Source: Alphaproteobacteria bacterium (GTDB lineage: Bacteria; Pseudomonadota; Alphaproteobacteria; Sphingomonadales; Sphingomonadaceae). From it: 64,000 nucleotides of DNA. The stretch lies in NCBI GenBank assembly GCA_005883305.1, contig VBAC01000001.1, positions 744,001 through 808,000 on the forward strand, in the 5' to 3' direction. Positions 8,784 to 16,813 of this stretch are shown in pieces (positions within the stretch are counted from its first letter, which is position 1; each line of letters starts with the position of its first letter). A program made the position numbers and the translations under genes. Under the pieces are notes generated by a model. That model worked only from the letters and a program-made list of their open reading frames with translations, was not told the DNA's origin and did no database searches.

Positions 8784-9095
8784 TCAATGCGCGATTTTTT
8801 CGAGCGCATGCTCCAGCGCCTTGGCCGCCTTGTCCGCCGCGAGCGTCACGGCATTTTCGACCCGCGCCGCCTCGGCGTGGACGGCGACCGGCGGATGGCC
8901 GGCGGGCCGGGTCTCGATCGTGACCCTTTTGTCGGCATCGCCGCCCTTGGCGCCATTGACGTCCGCGATATGCACCTCGACGTGGGTCAGCCTCTGCTCG
9001 AAGCGGCGAAGCTTCGCGCGCACCTTCTGCTCGAGCCTGTCATTGGCTTCCGAATCGCTGATGATCTGGTTGTCGGTGCGGATCTGGACGAACAC
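8784..9095 (-). CDS. short HPF/RaiA-family ribosome-associated protein
   Basis: 103-residue protein similar to the N-terminal domain of ribosome hibernation factors: MFVQIRTDNQI, then a Leu/Arg-rich helix, VEVHIADVNGAKGG and a second helix of alternating Ala and Lys (AADKAAKALEHALEKI). It lacks the C-terminal dimerisation domain of long HPF, so at most it would act like short HPF or RaiA on single 70S/100S ribosomes. The start is GTG with a strong GGAGG eight bases upstream. Divergent from radA; the 113-base gap between them shows no clear structure. Confidence 0.8.
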   Translation of the reverse strand: MFVQIRTDNQIISDSEANDRLEQKVRAKLRRFEQRLTHVEVHIADVNGAKGGDADKRVTIETRPAGHPPVAVHAEAARVENAVTLAADKAAKALEHALEKIAH

Positions 9096-9208
9096 GTCTT
9101 GGCCTCCTCGCTAAGGGTCTCGCCTTCATAATGCCGCGCGGGGCGGCGGCGTTCCATCGGGACAAGTTTGGACTAGCCGTTCTCTTTATGTTTCGCTAAA
9201 CTTAGGTC

Positions 9209-10579
9209 ATGGCTAAGCTCAAGAAACGCTATGTCTGCCAGCTGTGCGGCTCGGTCAGCCCGCGCTGGGCGGGGCAGTGCGCCGATTGCGGCGAATGGAA
9301 CAGCCTCGTCGAGGACGCCGAAGGAGTGGTGACGCCCTTCTCGGCCAAGCACAATCTGCGTGGCGGCGGGCGGCGGATCGATCTGGTCGGGCTCGACGCG
9401 GAGGTGGCGCTGCCGGCGCGGCTTTCGACCGGGATCGCGGAGCTCGACCGCGCGATGGGTGGCGGCCTGGTCGCCGGCTCTGCAACCCTGATCGGCGGCG
9501 ATCCGGGCATCGGCAAGTCGACCCTGCTGTTGCAAGCCGCCGCGAAGATCGCCTCGCAAGACAATGAAGTCGCCTATATTTCTGGCGAGGAGGCGACCGA
9601 TCAGGTGCGCCTGCGCGCGCGCCGGCTGGGGCTTGGCGCGGCGCCGCTGCGGCTCGCGGCCGCGACCTCGGTGCGCGATATTCTGACCACGCTCGCCGAA
9701 TCGGCGCCGCCGGCGCTGGTGGTGATCGATTCGATCCAGACCATGTATTCGGACCTGATCGAGGGCGCGCCCGGCACGGTCAGCCAGGTCCGCGCGGCGG
9801 CGCACGAATTGATCCGCTTCGCCAAGGAATCGGGCTCGGCCCTGGTGCTCGTCGGCCACGTCACCAAGGACGGGGCGATCGCCGGCCCGCGCGTGCTCGA
9901 GCATATGGTCGATACGGTGCTCTCCTTCGAAGGCGAGCGAAGCCATCAATATCGAATCCTTCGCGCGACCAAGAACCGCTTCGGCGGAACCGACGAGATC
10001 GGCGTGTTCGCGATGGGCGAGGAGGGGCTGGCCGAGGTCGCCAACCCTTCCGCTTTGTTCCTCACCCATCGCGGAGAGGCGGTGCCGGGCGCAGTCGTCT
10101 TTCCCGCGCTCGAAGGCACTCGGCCCGTGCTGGTCGAGATCCAGGCGCTAACCGTGCGCCTCGCCAGCGGCGCGACTCCGCGCCGCGCCGCAGTCGGCTG
10201 GGATTCGGGGCGCCTCGCGATGATCCTCGCCGTGCTGGAGGCGCGCTGCGGGCTCAGCTTCTCGACCGCCGAGGTCTATCTCAACGTCGCCGGGGGCTAC
10301 CGCATCACCGATCCAGCGGCCGACCTCGCGGTCGCGGCCGCTTTGGTCTCGGCGCTGGCCGAGCGGCCGGTGCCGGCGGAGACGGTGGCGTTCGGCGAGG
10401 TGGCGCTGTCGGGCGAGCTGCGGCCGGTGGCGCATTCGGGGCTGAGGCTCAAGGAAGCCGCGAAATTGGGGTTCGAGCGGGCGCTGGTCCCGGCTGTGGT
10501 CGGAGGAGAGAAGGCGGCGATGCCTCTCTCCGGCTTCCGGACGCTCGGTAATTTGGTCGATCATTTGCTGGGCCGCTGA
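9209..10579 (+). CDS. radA: DNA repair protein RadA
   Basis: RecA-family helicase for branch migration in homologous recombination. Order of domains: N-terminal zinc ribbon (CQLC near 10, CADC near 25), Walker A GGDPGIGKST (about 96-105), Walker B VVIDSIQTM, the RadA-specific KNRFG motif and a C-terminal Lon-protease-like domain. Length 456 is normal. ATG start with a weak ribosome binding site. cvpA follows after a repeat; radA-cvpA linkage is common in alphaproteobacteria. Confidence 0.97.
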   Translation: MAKLKKRYVCQLCGSVSPRWAGQCADCGEWNSLVEDAEGVVTPFSAKHNLRGGGRRIDLVGLDAEVALPARLSTGIAELDRAMGGGLVAGSATLIGGDPGIGKSTLLLQAAAKIASQDNEVAYISGEEATDQVRLRARRLGLGAAPLRLAAATSVRDILTTLAESAPPALVVIDSIQTMYSDLIEGAPGTVSQVRAAAHELIRFAKESGSALVLVGHVTKDGAIAGPRVLEHMVDTVLSFEGERSHQYRILRATKNRFGGTDEIGVFAMGEEGLAEVANPSALFLTHRGEAVPGAVVFPALEGTRPVLVEIQALTVRLASGATPRRAAVGWDSGRLAMILAVLEARCGLSFSTAEVYLNVAGGYRITDPAADLAVAAALVSALAERPVPAETVAFGEVALSGELRPVAHSGLRLKEAAKLGFERALVPAVVGGEKAAMPLSGFRTLGNLVDHLLGR

Positions 10580-10589
10580 ATGAAAACCT

Positions 10590-10690
10590 TCTCCCTCAGG
10601 GAGAGGGTAGGGTGAGGGTGTTCGGCCTTGGCGGATATGCGCTGATTCCGTAACCCCTCACCCCAGCCCTCTCCCCATGGGAGAGGGAGT
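10590..10690. repeat. CTCTCCC/CCCTCACCC inverted repeat between radA and cvpA
   Basis: Left arm CTCCCTCAGGGAGAGGGTAG continuing GGTGAGGGTGTTCGG, right arm TAACCCCTCACCCCAGCCCT continuing CTCCCCATGGGAGAGG. The same architecture occurs after cysS. Confidence 0.82.
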
Positions 10691-10726
10691 CTTCCCCCAG
10701 AGCGAAAGCTCTATTAGGCAAGCCCC

Positions 10727-11272
10727 ATGTCCCTCACCGCACTCGACATCGTCGTCATCCTGCTCGTCGGCGCCGGGCTCGTGCTCGGCTTTCTGCGCGG
10801 TTTCGTGTTCGAGGTGCTGTCGCTCCTCGCCTGGTTCCTGGCGATCATGGCGCTTCGCTACCTTCACGCGCCGGTGCGCGATTTGCTGGTCGGGCCGGTC
10901 GGCACCGTCTCGGGCGCCTCGATGCTCTCCTTCGCTTTGGTCTTCGGGCTCGTCTTCGTCGGCGGCAAGCTCGCCTCGCGGCGGATGGGGACCCGGGTTC
11001 GCCAGTCGGTGGTAGGGCCGGTGGACCGCGTTCTCGGCGCGGGCTTCGGCGCGCTCAAGGGGCTGATCGGCGCGACCTTGCTCTATCTCGGCGCGAACCT
11101 CGTCTACGACGTGATCTGGGGGCGGGCGGCGCTTCGTCCCGAATGGATGGCGCAGTCGCGCACCTATCCTTTGCTCCAGTCGAGCAGCGCGACGATCGTC
11201 GACCTGGTGGATGCCCGCCGCGGCCCCGCCCAGGGCAATGCGATCGAGCCCGCTCCTTCGAACGGCCAATGA
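10727..11272 (+). CDS. cvpA: CvpA family membrane protein
   Basis: 181-residue inner-membrane protein with four hydrophobic segments (about 8-25, 28-45, 63-82 and 100-122) and a charged C-terminus ending in RRGPAQG. This is the CvpA (colicin V production) family pattern: ALDIVVILLVG near the start and GFLRGFVFEVLSLLAWFLA in the first pair of helices. The biochemical role is unsettled; it has been linked to envelope stress and purine metabolism. Here it is not followed by purF, as in many bacteria, but overlaps cysS by ATGA, so it is coupled to cysteinyl-tRNA synthetase. Confidence 0.9.
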   Translation: MSLTALDIVVILLVGAGLVLGFLRGFVFEVLSLLAWFLAIMALRYLHAPVRDLLVGPVGTVSGASMLSFALVFGLVFVGGKLASRRMGTRVRQSVVGPVDRVLGAGFGALKGLIGATLLYLGANLVYDVIWGRAALRPEWMAQSRTYPLLQSSSATIVDLVDARRGPAQGNAIEPAPSNGQ

Positions 11273-12618
11273 CCCGGATCCGCCTCCACGACACGATGGC
11301 GCGCGAGAAGCGCGTCTTCGAGCCCGCGGACCCCAGCCGCGTGACGATGTATGTCTGCGGGCCCACGGTCTACAACCGCGCCCATATCGGCAACGCCCGG
11401 CCCGCGGTGGTGTTCGACGTGCTCGCCCGGCTGCTGCGCCACGTTTATGGCGAGCAGAGCCTCGTCTACGCCCGCAACGTCACCGACGTCGACGACAAGA
11501 TCATCGAGGCGGCGCGCGCCGAGGGCGTCGATCCCCCGGTGATCACGGCGCGCTACGAGGAGCATTACAACGCGGACATGGGCGCGCTCGGCGTTCGCCT
11601 GCCGGACATCGCGCCCCATGCGACGGCCCATGTCGGGCAGATGATCGCGATGATCGCGCGGCTGATCGAGACCGGCAACGCCTATGAGGCCGACGGGCAC
11701 GTCCTGTTCAACGTCCCCTCCGACCCCGATTACGGCGCGCTCGGCCGGCGGGATCGCGACGCGATGATCGCCGGGGCCCGCGTCGAGGTCGCCAGCTACA
11801 AGAAGGACCCGGCCGATTTCGTGCTGTGGAAGCCTTCGGGCGAGGACATGATCGGCTGGGACTCACCATGGGGCAGGGGCCGCCCCGGCTGGCACATCGA
11901 ATGTTCGGCGATGATTGCCGAGCATCTGGGCGAGACGATCGACATCCACGGCGGCGGCCTCGACCTCATTTTCCCCCACCACGAGAACGAGATCGCCCAG
12001 AGCCGCTGCGCCCACGGCGGGGCGCCGCTGGCGCGCTACTGGGTGCATAATGGGTTTCTGTCGATGGCCGGCTCGGAGAAGATGTCGAAGAGCCTGGGGA
12101 ACGTGGTCACCCCTGCGGAGTTGCTGGCCGAGGGCCACAAGGGAGAGGTGCTTCGATTCGCGTTGCTTACTGCGCACTACCGCCAGCCGTTGGAATGGTC
12201 ACGATCTCTCATCGACCAAAGCCAAGCGACGCTGCACGGACTATATTGCCGTGTGAAGCGATACCAGACGGGAGAGGGCGACTTCGAGCCTGACGAACTT
12301 CCTCCGCCCGACCAGGATGTCGTGGATGCCTTGTGTGATGATCTGAACACCCCGTTGGCTTTGAGCCGCCTCAGCGCACTGCGAAACGATGTGGAGGTTG
12401 CCTCGACAGCCAAGTTCCTAGGGTTACTGCAAGAGGGTAGCCGATGGTTTCGGCCTGATGACGTGGACGCGTGCAAGATTGAGGACCTGATCGCTGCTCG
12501 GACCGAGGCCAAGGCACGGCGCGACTTTGCCGCGGCGGACCAGATTCGCGCCGAGCTGGCCGAAGAGGGGATCGTGCTTGAGGATGGTCCCAAAGGCACG
12601 ATCTGGCGTCGGGCCTGA
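11269..12618 (+). CDS. cysS: cysteinyl-tRNA synthetase
   Basis: Class I aminoacyl-tRNA synthetase charging tRNA-Cys. Zinc/Cys-binding MYVCGPTVYN near 24, the HIGH-like AHIGNA next, and KMSKSLGN near residue 270. 449 residues is slightly shorter than the usual 460-480. The open frame extends upstream into cvpA, but the ATG overlapping the cvpA stop (ATGA) gives the expected MTRIRLHDTMAREK. Odd: from about residue 294 to 405 codon use changes strongly, with TTA, CTA, CGA, GGA and GAT codons that the neighbours avoid, while the protein still reads as a normal CysS DALR/anticodon region. See findings. Confidence 0.96.
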   Translation: MTRIRLHDTMAREKRVFEPADPSRVTMYVCGPTVYNRAHIGNARPAVVFDVLARLLRHVYGEQSLVYARNVTDVDDKIIEAARAEGVDPPVITARYEEHYNADMGALGVRLPDIAPHATAHVGQMIAMIARLIETGNAYEADGHVLFNVPSDPDYGALGRRDRDAMIAGARVEVASYKKDPADFVLWKPSGEDMIGWDSPWGRGRPGWHIECSAMIAEHLGETIDIHGGGLDLIFPHHENEIAQSRCAHGGAPLARYWVHNGFLSMAGSEKMSKSLGNVVTPAELLAEGHKGEVLRFALLTAHYRQPLEWSRSLIDQSQATLHGLYCRVKRYQTGEGDFEPDELPPPDQDVVDALCDDLNTPLALSRLSALRNDVEVASTAKFLGLLQEGSRWFRPDDVDACKIEDLIAARTEAKARRDFAAADQIRAELAEEGIVLEDGPKGTIWRRA

Positions 12619-12620
12619 AA

Positions 12621-12724
12621 ACCCTCTCCCGTGGGGGAGAGGGTAGGGTGAGGGGGTTCGGTGTTGGCGATTATTCTCCTATGCCCGAACCCCTCACCCC
12701 AGCCCTCTCCCACGGGAGAGGGGG
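12621..12724. repeat. CTCTCCC/CCCTCACCC inverted repeat after cysS
   Basis: Left arm ACCCTCTCCCGTGGGGGAGA followed by GGGTGAGGGGGTTCGG, right arm CCGAACCCCTCACCCCAGCC followed by CTCTCCCACGGGAGAGG. Close match to the repeat after radA, so the two are copies of one element. Confidence 0.85.
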
Positions 12725-12768
12725 CTAAGGGGTGCCATTCGCGGCGCGGCGACTTATAGGAACCCCCC

Positions 12769-13206
12769 ATGCCGTCCGCGCTCTACACCCGCGACATCCT
12801 TCGCCTCGCCTCGGCCATTCCGCATCTGGGGCGCCTGGAGCGGCCTCGCGCGAGCGCCGAAAAGAACTCGCCTGTGTGCGGCAGCCAGGTGATCGTCGAT
12901 GTCACCGCCGATGGCGAGGGCCGCATCGCCGCGATCGGCCAGGAAGTGAAGGCCTGCGCCCTCGGCCAGGCTTCGGCGGCCCTGATGGGGGCCAACGCCA
13001 TCGGCCGCACCGCCGCTGAGCTCGAAGCCGCCCGCGATGCCCTGGCCGCCTGGCTCGCCGGCGCCCGCGATCATCCCGGCGACTGGCCGGGCCTCGAAGC
13101 CCTCGCCCCCGCCCGCGGCTATCCAGCCCGCCACGCCGCCATCCTGCTCGCCTTCGCCGCCGCCGCAGAGGCCGCGGCCATCGCCGCCCGCGCCGATGCC
13201 GCCTGA
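12769..13206 (+). CDS. NifU-like iron-sulfur cluster assembly scaffold protein
   Basis: 145-residue cytoplasmic protein of the IscU/NifU N-terminal fold: LYTRDILRLASAIPH at the start, SPVCGSQV (Cys near 37) and VKACALGQAS (Cys near 75). In IscU a third cluster Cys follows a conserved Arg near the C-terminus; here that stretch is YPARHAAILLAFAAA, with no Cys, so the canonical three-Cys cluster site is incomplete. It may still bind a cluster with other ligands, or be a divergent scaffold of the kind seen in other alphaproteobacteria. Its last 11 bases overlap the start of the antiporter gene. Confidence 0.8.
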   Translation: MPSALYTRDILRLASAIPHLGRLERPRASAEKNSPVCGSQVIVDVTADGEGRIAAIGQEVKACALGQASAALMGANAIGRTAAELEAARDALAAWLAGARDHPGDWPGLEALAPARGYPARHAAILLAFAAAAEAAAIAARADAA

Positions 13207-14962
13207 GGTTCACGCCGCGGCGCCGCTGCTCCACGACGCGGTGATCCTGCTCGGCTTCGCGCTCGGCTTCGTGCTGCTGTTCCGCCGCCTCGGGCTCGGC
13301 GCGACCCTCGGCTATCTCATCGCCGGAGCGGTGGTCGGGCCGCAGCTGCTCGGCCTCGTCGGCGGCGCCGAGACCAAGATGCAGTTCGCCGAGATCGGAA
13401 TCACTCTGCTGCTGTTCCTGGTGGGGCTCGAGCTCAACCTCACGCGGCTGTGGCGGATGCGGCACGACATCTTCGTCTTCGGCCTCGCCCAGGTGGTGCT
13501 CTGCGGAATCGCCATCGCGGCGATGGTCTGGCTTGCCACGGGATCCTCGATCGCTGCGGCGCTGGCGCTCGGCCTGCCGCTCGCGCTCTCCTCGACCGCG
13601 CAGGTGCTGCCGCTGCTTCAGTCGGCGGGGCGGCTTCGGACCCCGTTCGGCGAGCGCGCCTTCTCGATCCTGCTGTTCCAGGACCTGTCGATCGTTCCGC
13701 TGATCACCATCGTCGCGGCGATGTCGCGCAACCCTGCCGACGCGGCCGGCCCCCCGGGCTGGCTGCTCGCCGCCTACACGCTCGGCGCCATCGTCGGGCT
13801 GGTCCTTGCCGGGCGCTACATCCTGCGGCCGCTGTTCCGGCTGATCGGCAATCTCGGCGAGCGCGAGATGTTCGTCTTCGCCGGCCTGTTCACGGTGATC
13901 GCCAGCTCGGCCCTGATGCAGGCGCTCGGCCTCTCGACCGCTTTGGGTGCCTTCATCGCCGGAGTGATGCTCGCCGATTCGCCCTACCGGCACGAGCTTG
14001 AGGCGGACGTCGAGCCCTTCCGCTCGATCCTGCTCGGCCTGTTCTTCCTCGCAGTCGGAATGATGCTCGATCTCCACGCCATTGCCGAGCGGCCCTTCTT
14101 CGTGATCGGCATGGCGCTGGCGCTGATCGCGATCAAGGCGGTCTTCATCACCGGCCTCGCAATGGCCGCGCGGATGGCGTGGCGCCCCGCGCTCGCGCTC
14201 GGCCTGCTGCTCAGCCAGGGCGGCGAGTTCGGCTTCGTCCTGTTCGCCCAGGCGCAGAACGCCTTCCTGATCGCGCCCGAGGCGGCGAGCCTGTTCGGGG
14301 CGATCGTCACGCTCTCGATGGCGACGACGCCGTTCCTGATGATGGCCACCAGCCGGATGCGCTCCGAGCCGGTGAGCAAGGAGGTCCGCGACGGGCCGGT
14401 CGCCGACGGCTCCAACGCGCTGATCGTCGGCTACGGCCGCTTCGGCCAGACGGTGGCGCAGATGCTGTTGACCCAGGGCATCGCCGTCACCCTGATCGAC
14501 ACCGACATCGAGATGATCGACGTCGCCGGCAGCTTCGGCGCGAAGGTCTATTATGGCGACGGAACACGGATCGACATGCTTCGCCAGGCGGGCGCGGGGG
14601 AGGCCGAGCTGATCCTGTTCTGCACCGACGGCGACCAGATCGGGCCCGAACTGATCGAAGCGGTGCACGAGGCATTCCCGCAGGCGACCATCTTCGTCCG
14701 GGTATTCGACCGGCGGGCGCTCCTCCAGCTCAAGGGCGCGCCGATCGGCGGCGCCGTTCGCGAGCTGCTCGATTCGGCCGTGCGCATGGCGCGGATGGCG
14801 ATGAAGGCGGTGGGCGTCGGCGACGAGCAGATCGAGCGCACCGAGGACCTCTACCGCAAGCGCGACCGCGAGCGCCTCAAGGCCCAGATCGAGGCCGGGG
14901 ACCTGCGAGTCCAGCAGGAACGGATCGTCACCGAGCCGGTCGTGGAGGGCGGGGAGGGGTAA
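13196..14962 (+). CDS. CPA2-family monovalent cation:proton antiporter with RCK/TrkA-N domain
   Basis: 588-residue inner-membrane protein. Residues about 10-390 form a run of 11-13 hydrophobic helices (GFALGFVLLFRRLGLGATL, LLLFLVGLELNLTRLWRMR, FFLAVGMMLDLHA), the Na/H exchanger fold of KefB/KefC. From about residue 400 comes a Rossmann NAD-binding TrkA-N domain (ALIVGYGRFGQTVAQ) with DGTRIDMLRQAGA and VFDRRALLQLKG. KefC family members are glutathione-gated potassium efflux systems; gating ligand and ion are not provable here. The open frame extends upstream, but this ATG starts just before the first helix and overlaps the NifU-like gene by 11 bases. GTT follows soon, so no other good start is near. 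Confidence 0.9.
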   Translation: MPPEVHAAAPLLHDAVILLGFALGFVLLFRRLGLGATLGYLIAGAVVGPQLLGLVGGAETKMQFAEIGITLLLFLVGLELNLTRLWRMRHDIFVFGLAQVVLCGIAIAAMVWLATGSSIAAALALGLPLALSSTAQVLPLLQSAGRLRTPFGERAFSILLFQDLSIVPLITIVAAMSRNPADAAGPPGWLLAAYTLGAIVGLVLAGRYILRPLFRLIGNLGEREMFVFAGLFTVIASSALMQALGLSTALGAFIAGVMLADSPYRHELEADVEPFRSILLGLFFLAVGMMLDLHAIAERPFFVIGMALALIAIKAVFITGLAMAARMAWRPALALGLLLSQGGEFGFVLFAQAQNAFLIAPEAASLFGAIVTLSMATTPFLMMATSRMRSEPVSKEVRDGPVADGSNALIVGYGRFGQTVAQMLLTQGIAVTLIDTDIEMIDVAGSFGAKVYYGDGTRIDMLRQAGAGEAELILFCTDGDQIGPELIEAVHEAFPQATIFVRVFDRRALLQLKGAPIGGAVRELLDSAVRMARMAMKAVGVGDEQIERTEDLYRKRDRERLKAQIEAGDLRVQQERIVTEPVVEGGEG

Positions 14963-14994
14963 CCGGGTTAGCGCTAGCTCGAGCCGGTTACCTG

Positions 14995-15103
14995 CCGTTC
15001 CCCGGCGAAGGCCGGGGTCCAGGAGCCAACGGCTCATTGAGGTTGGAAGCTCTCGTGTGAGACCGGCTCGCGCCGGCCTGGGCCCCGGCCTTCGCCGGGG
15101 AAC
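14995..15103. repeat. CCGTTCCCCGGCGAAGG-type inverted repeat (copy 1)
   Basis: Left arm CCGTTCCCCGGCGAAGGCCG with GGGTCCAGG, right arm CCTGGGCCCCGGCCTTCGCC with GGGGAAC. Lies in the convergent gap between the antiporter and aroB. Copies 2 and 3 are near 47.7 and 50.1 kb. Confidence 0.88.
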
Positions 15104-15106
15104 ATC

Positions 15107-16081
15107 TTATGGCGGCCCGCTGTCGAGAAAGGCCTGGCCGATGCCGCGGCTGAGGATGAGCGCTGCCCCCTTCTTGTCGTGCGCCATGCGCGCTTCCAGT
15201 CGGCCCGCCTCGAGATCCGTCTCGGTCGGCAGCCCAACCGACTCCAGATGGGCGACGGCGCGCTCGGCGTCGGCCGGCGGGCAAAGCCCGCGCTCCACGG
15301 AAAGGCGAAGCGCCATGGCCATGCCGATCGCCACCGCCTCGCCGTGGCGAATCCCCGTCTCGGCCTCGATCGCGTGGCCGAAGCTGTGACCGAAGTTGAG
15401 CAGGGCGCGGCGGCCGTTGAGGTCGCGCTCGTCGCCCGCCACCAGTTGCGCCTTGGCGCGGACGCACGTCTCGATCGCGTAGCGCCGCGCTTCCCGGTCG
15501 CCGGCGATCAAGGCCGCGCCATTGGCCTCGCACCAGGCGAAGAAGCCGGGGTCGGCGATCAGGCCGTATTTCACCACTTCCGCATAGCCGGCCCGCAACT
15601 CGGCTTCGGGCAGGCTGGAGAGCGTTTCGGGATCGATCAGCACCAGCGATGGGGGGTGGAAGGCGCCGATGAGGTTCTTGCCCTGCGGCGCGTTGACCCC
15701 GGTCTTGCCGCCCACGGCCGAATCCGCCTGGGCGAGCAGGCTCGTCGGCACTGCGATCCAGTTGCAGCCTCGCTTGAGCAGCGAGGCCGCGAAGCCCGCT
15801 ACGTCGCCGACCACTCCGCCGCCGACGGCCACGACATGGTCGGCCCTGCCCATTCCGGCATCGATCATCGCATCGAGCAGGCGCTCCACCGTCGCCAGCG
15901 TCTTGCTCGCCTCGCCCGGGGGCAGGACCAAGCGGCCGACGAAGGCGCATCGGAGCCGATCGGCCCAGCCGGAGCGCGCGACATTCTCGTCGGTGACCAG
16001 GAACAGCCGGGTCGCGGGCAGGGCGGCGTCGTCGAGCGCGCCGATGGCGATCGGGTAGCCGAGCGTGTCGATCTGAGTCAC
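15107..16081 (-). CDS. aroB: 3-dehydroquinate synthase
   Basis: Second step of the shikimate pathway: DAHP to 3-dehydroquinate, NAD and divalent-metal dependent. NAD-binding GGGVVGDVAGFAAS near 88, KTGVNAPQGKNLIG near 125, the metal-site LRAGYAEVVKYGLI near 163 and the C-terminal LNFGHSFGHAIE. At 324 residues it is shorter than the usual 355-370, chiefly in the N-terminal region before the dinucleotide domain. The ATG overlaps the stop of aroK by four bases, so the pair is coupled, as in most proteobacteria. Confidence 0.95.
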   Translation of the reverse strand: MTQIDTLGYPIAIGALDDAALPATRLFLVTDENVARSGWADRLRCAFVGRLVLPPGEASKTLATVERLLDAMIDAGMGRADHVVAVGGGVVGDVAGFAASLLKRGCNWIAVPTSLLAQADSAVGGKTGVNAPQGKNLIGAFHPPSLVLIDPETLSSLPEAELRAGYAEVVKYGLIADPGFFAWCEANGAALIAGDREARRYAIETCVRAKAQLVAGDERDLNGRRALLNFGHSFGHAIEAETGIRHGEAVAIGMAMALRLSVERGLCPPADAERAVAHLESVGLPTETDLEAGRLEARMAHDKKGAALILSRGIGQAFLDSGPP

Positions 16082-16596
16082 CCGAGGGCCGCGACGATCT
16101 GGTCGACGGTTTGCTCGAGGTCGCCGGGACGGATCGTGAAATGCGCCTCGGCGTAGGCCGGACTGCGCTCCTTGGCCAGGGTGCGAAGGAGGGCGAGCGG
16201 GTTCTTGCCCCGTGCCAGCGGCCGATGGTCGCGGCGACTCACGCGTTCCGCCAACAGCTCGACGTCCGCATCGAGCCAGACGGCGATGCAGCGCTCCAGA
16301 ATCAGCGCGCGGGTTCCCCGATCGACGAAGGCGCCCCCGCCGGCCGCGATCACCCGGCGCGGTCCCTCGATCAGTCGGGCGACGATCCGCCGCTCGCCGT
16401 CCCGGAAATGCGGCTCTCCATAGCGTTCGAAAATCTCGGCGATGCTGAGCCCGGCCGCGGCCTCGATCTCCTCGTCTGCATCGACGAAAGGGAGGTTCAG
16501 CCGTCGTGCCAGGCGTCGGCCGATAGTCGTCTTGCCGGCGCCCATCAGCCCGACGAGCACGATCGGCCTTTCATCGCTCGGCGGGGCCTTCTCCAT
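16078..16596 (-). CDS. aroK: shikimate kinase
   Basis: Phosphorylates shikimate at O3 with ATP. P-loop GLMGAGKTTIGRRLA near residue 17-31, DADEEIE (shikimate-binding Asp) near 40, GGGAFVD near 88 and the lid Arg in RRDHRPLARG near 125. 172 residues is normal. First gene of an aroK-aroB pair and divergent from a small membrane protein gene 46 bases away, so a shared short promoter region is likely. Confidence 0.95.
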   Translation of the reverse strand: MEKAPPSDERPIVLVGLMGAGKTTIGRRLARRLNLPFVDADEEIEAAAGLSIAEIFERYGEPHFRDGERRIVARLIEGPRRVIAAGGGAFVDRGTRALILERCIAVWLDADVELLAERVSRRDHRPLARGKNPLALLRTLAKERSPAYAEAHFTIRPGDLEQTVDQIVAALG

Positions 16597-16642
16597 GATC
16601 GGGGGCTATACAGAGCGCGCCCCTGTGGGGCAAAAGGCCGCC

Positions 16643-16813
16643 ATGCCCAGATACGATTTCGCTCCCGCCCGCCGCCGCCGTTCGCCGGTTCCCATCATTC
16701 TCCTCCTCGTCCTCGCCGGGCTCGTTGGCCTGCTGGTCTATGCCTGGTCGAAGGATACCGAGGTCGCTCCGACGAACATGGAGCAGGACGTCACCAATGC
16801 GCTTGCGCGCTAA
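16643..16813 (+). CDS. small single-pass membrane protein of unknown function (56 aa)
   Basis: Sequence shows a basic N-terminus (MPRYDFAPARRRRSPVP), one membrane helix of about 20 residues (IILLLVLAGLVGLLVYAW) and a short acidic outer tail. By the positive-inside rule the N-terminus is cytoplasmic. The start was chosen because it precedes the basic/TM pattern; the frame is open further upstream inside aroK on the other strand, which is not meaningful. It overlaps the next gene, a secreted helical protein, by 17 bases, suggesting one operon with that gene and xerD. I do not recognise a family. Confidence 0.72.
   Translation: MPRYDFAPARRRRSPVPIILLLVLAGLVGLLVYAWSKDTEVAPTNMEQDVTNALAR

Noticed and set aside
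12902-15037. 711-codon minus-strand open frame opposite the antiporter
   Set aside because: Composition is Arg/Asp/Glu/Gly/Gln-rich without any domain, as expected for the antisense of a GC-rich hydrophobic gene; the plus strand carries clear CPA2 and TrkA-N motifs.
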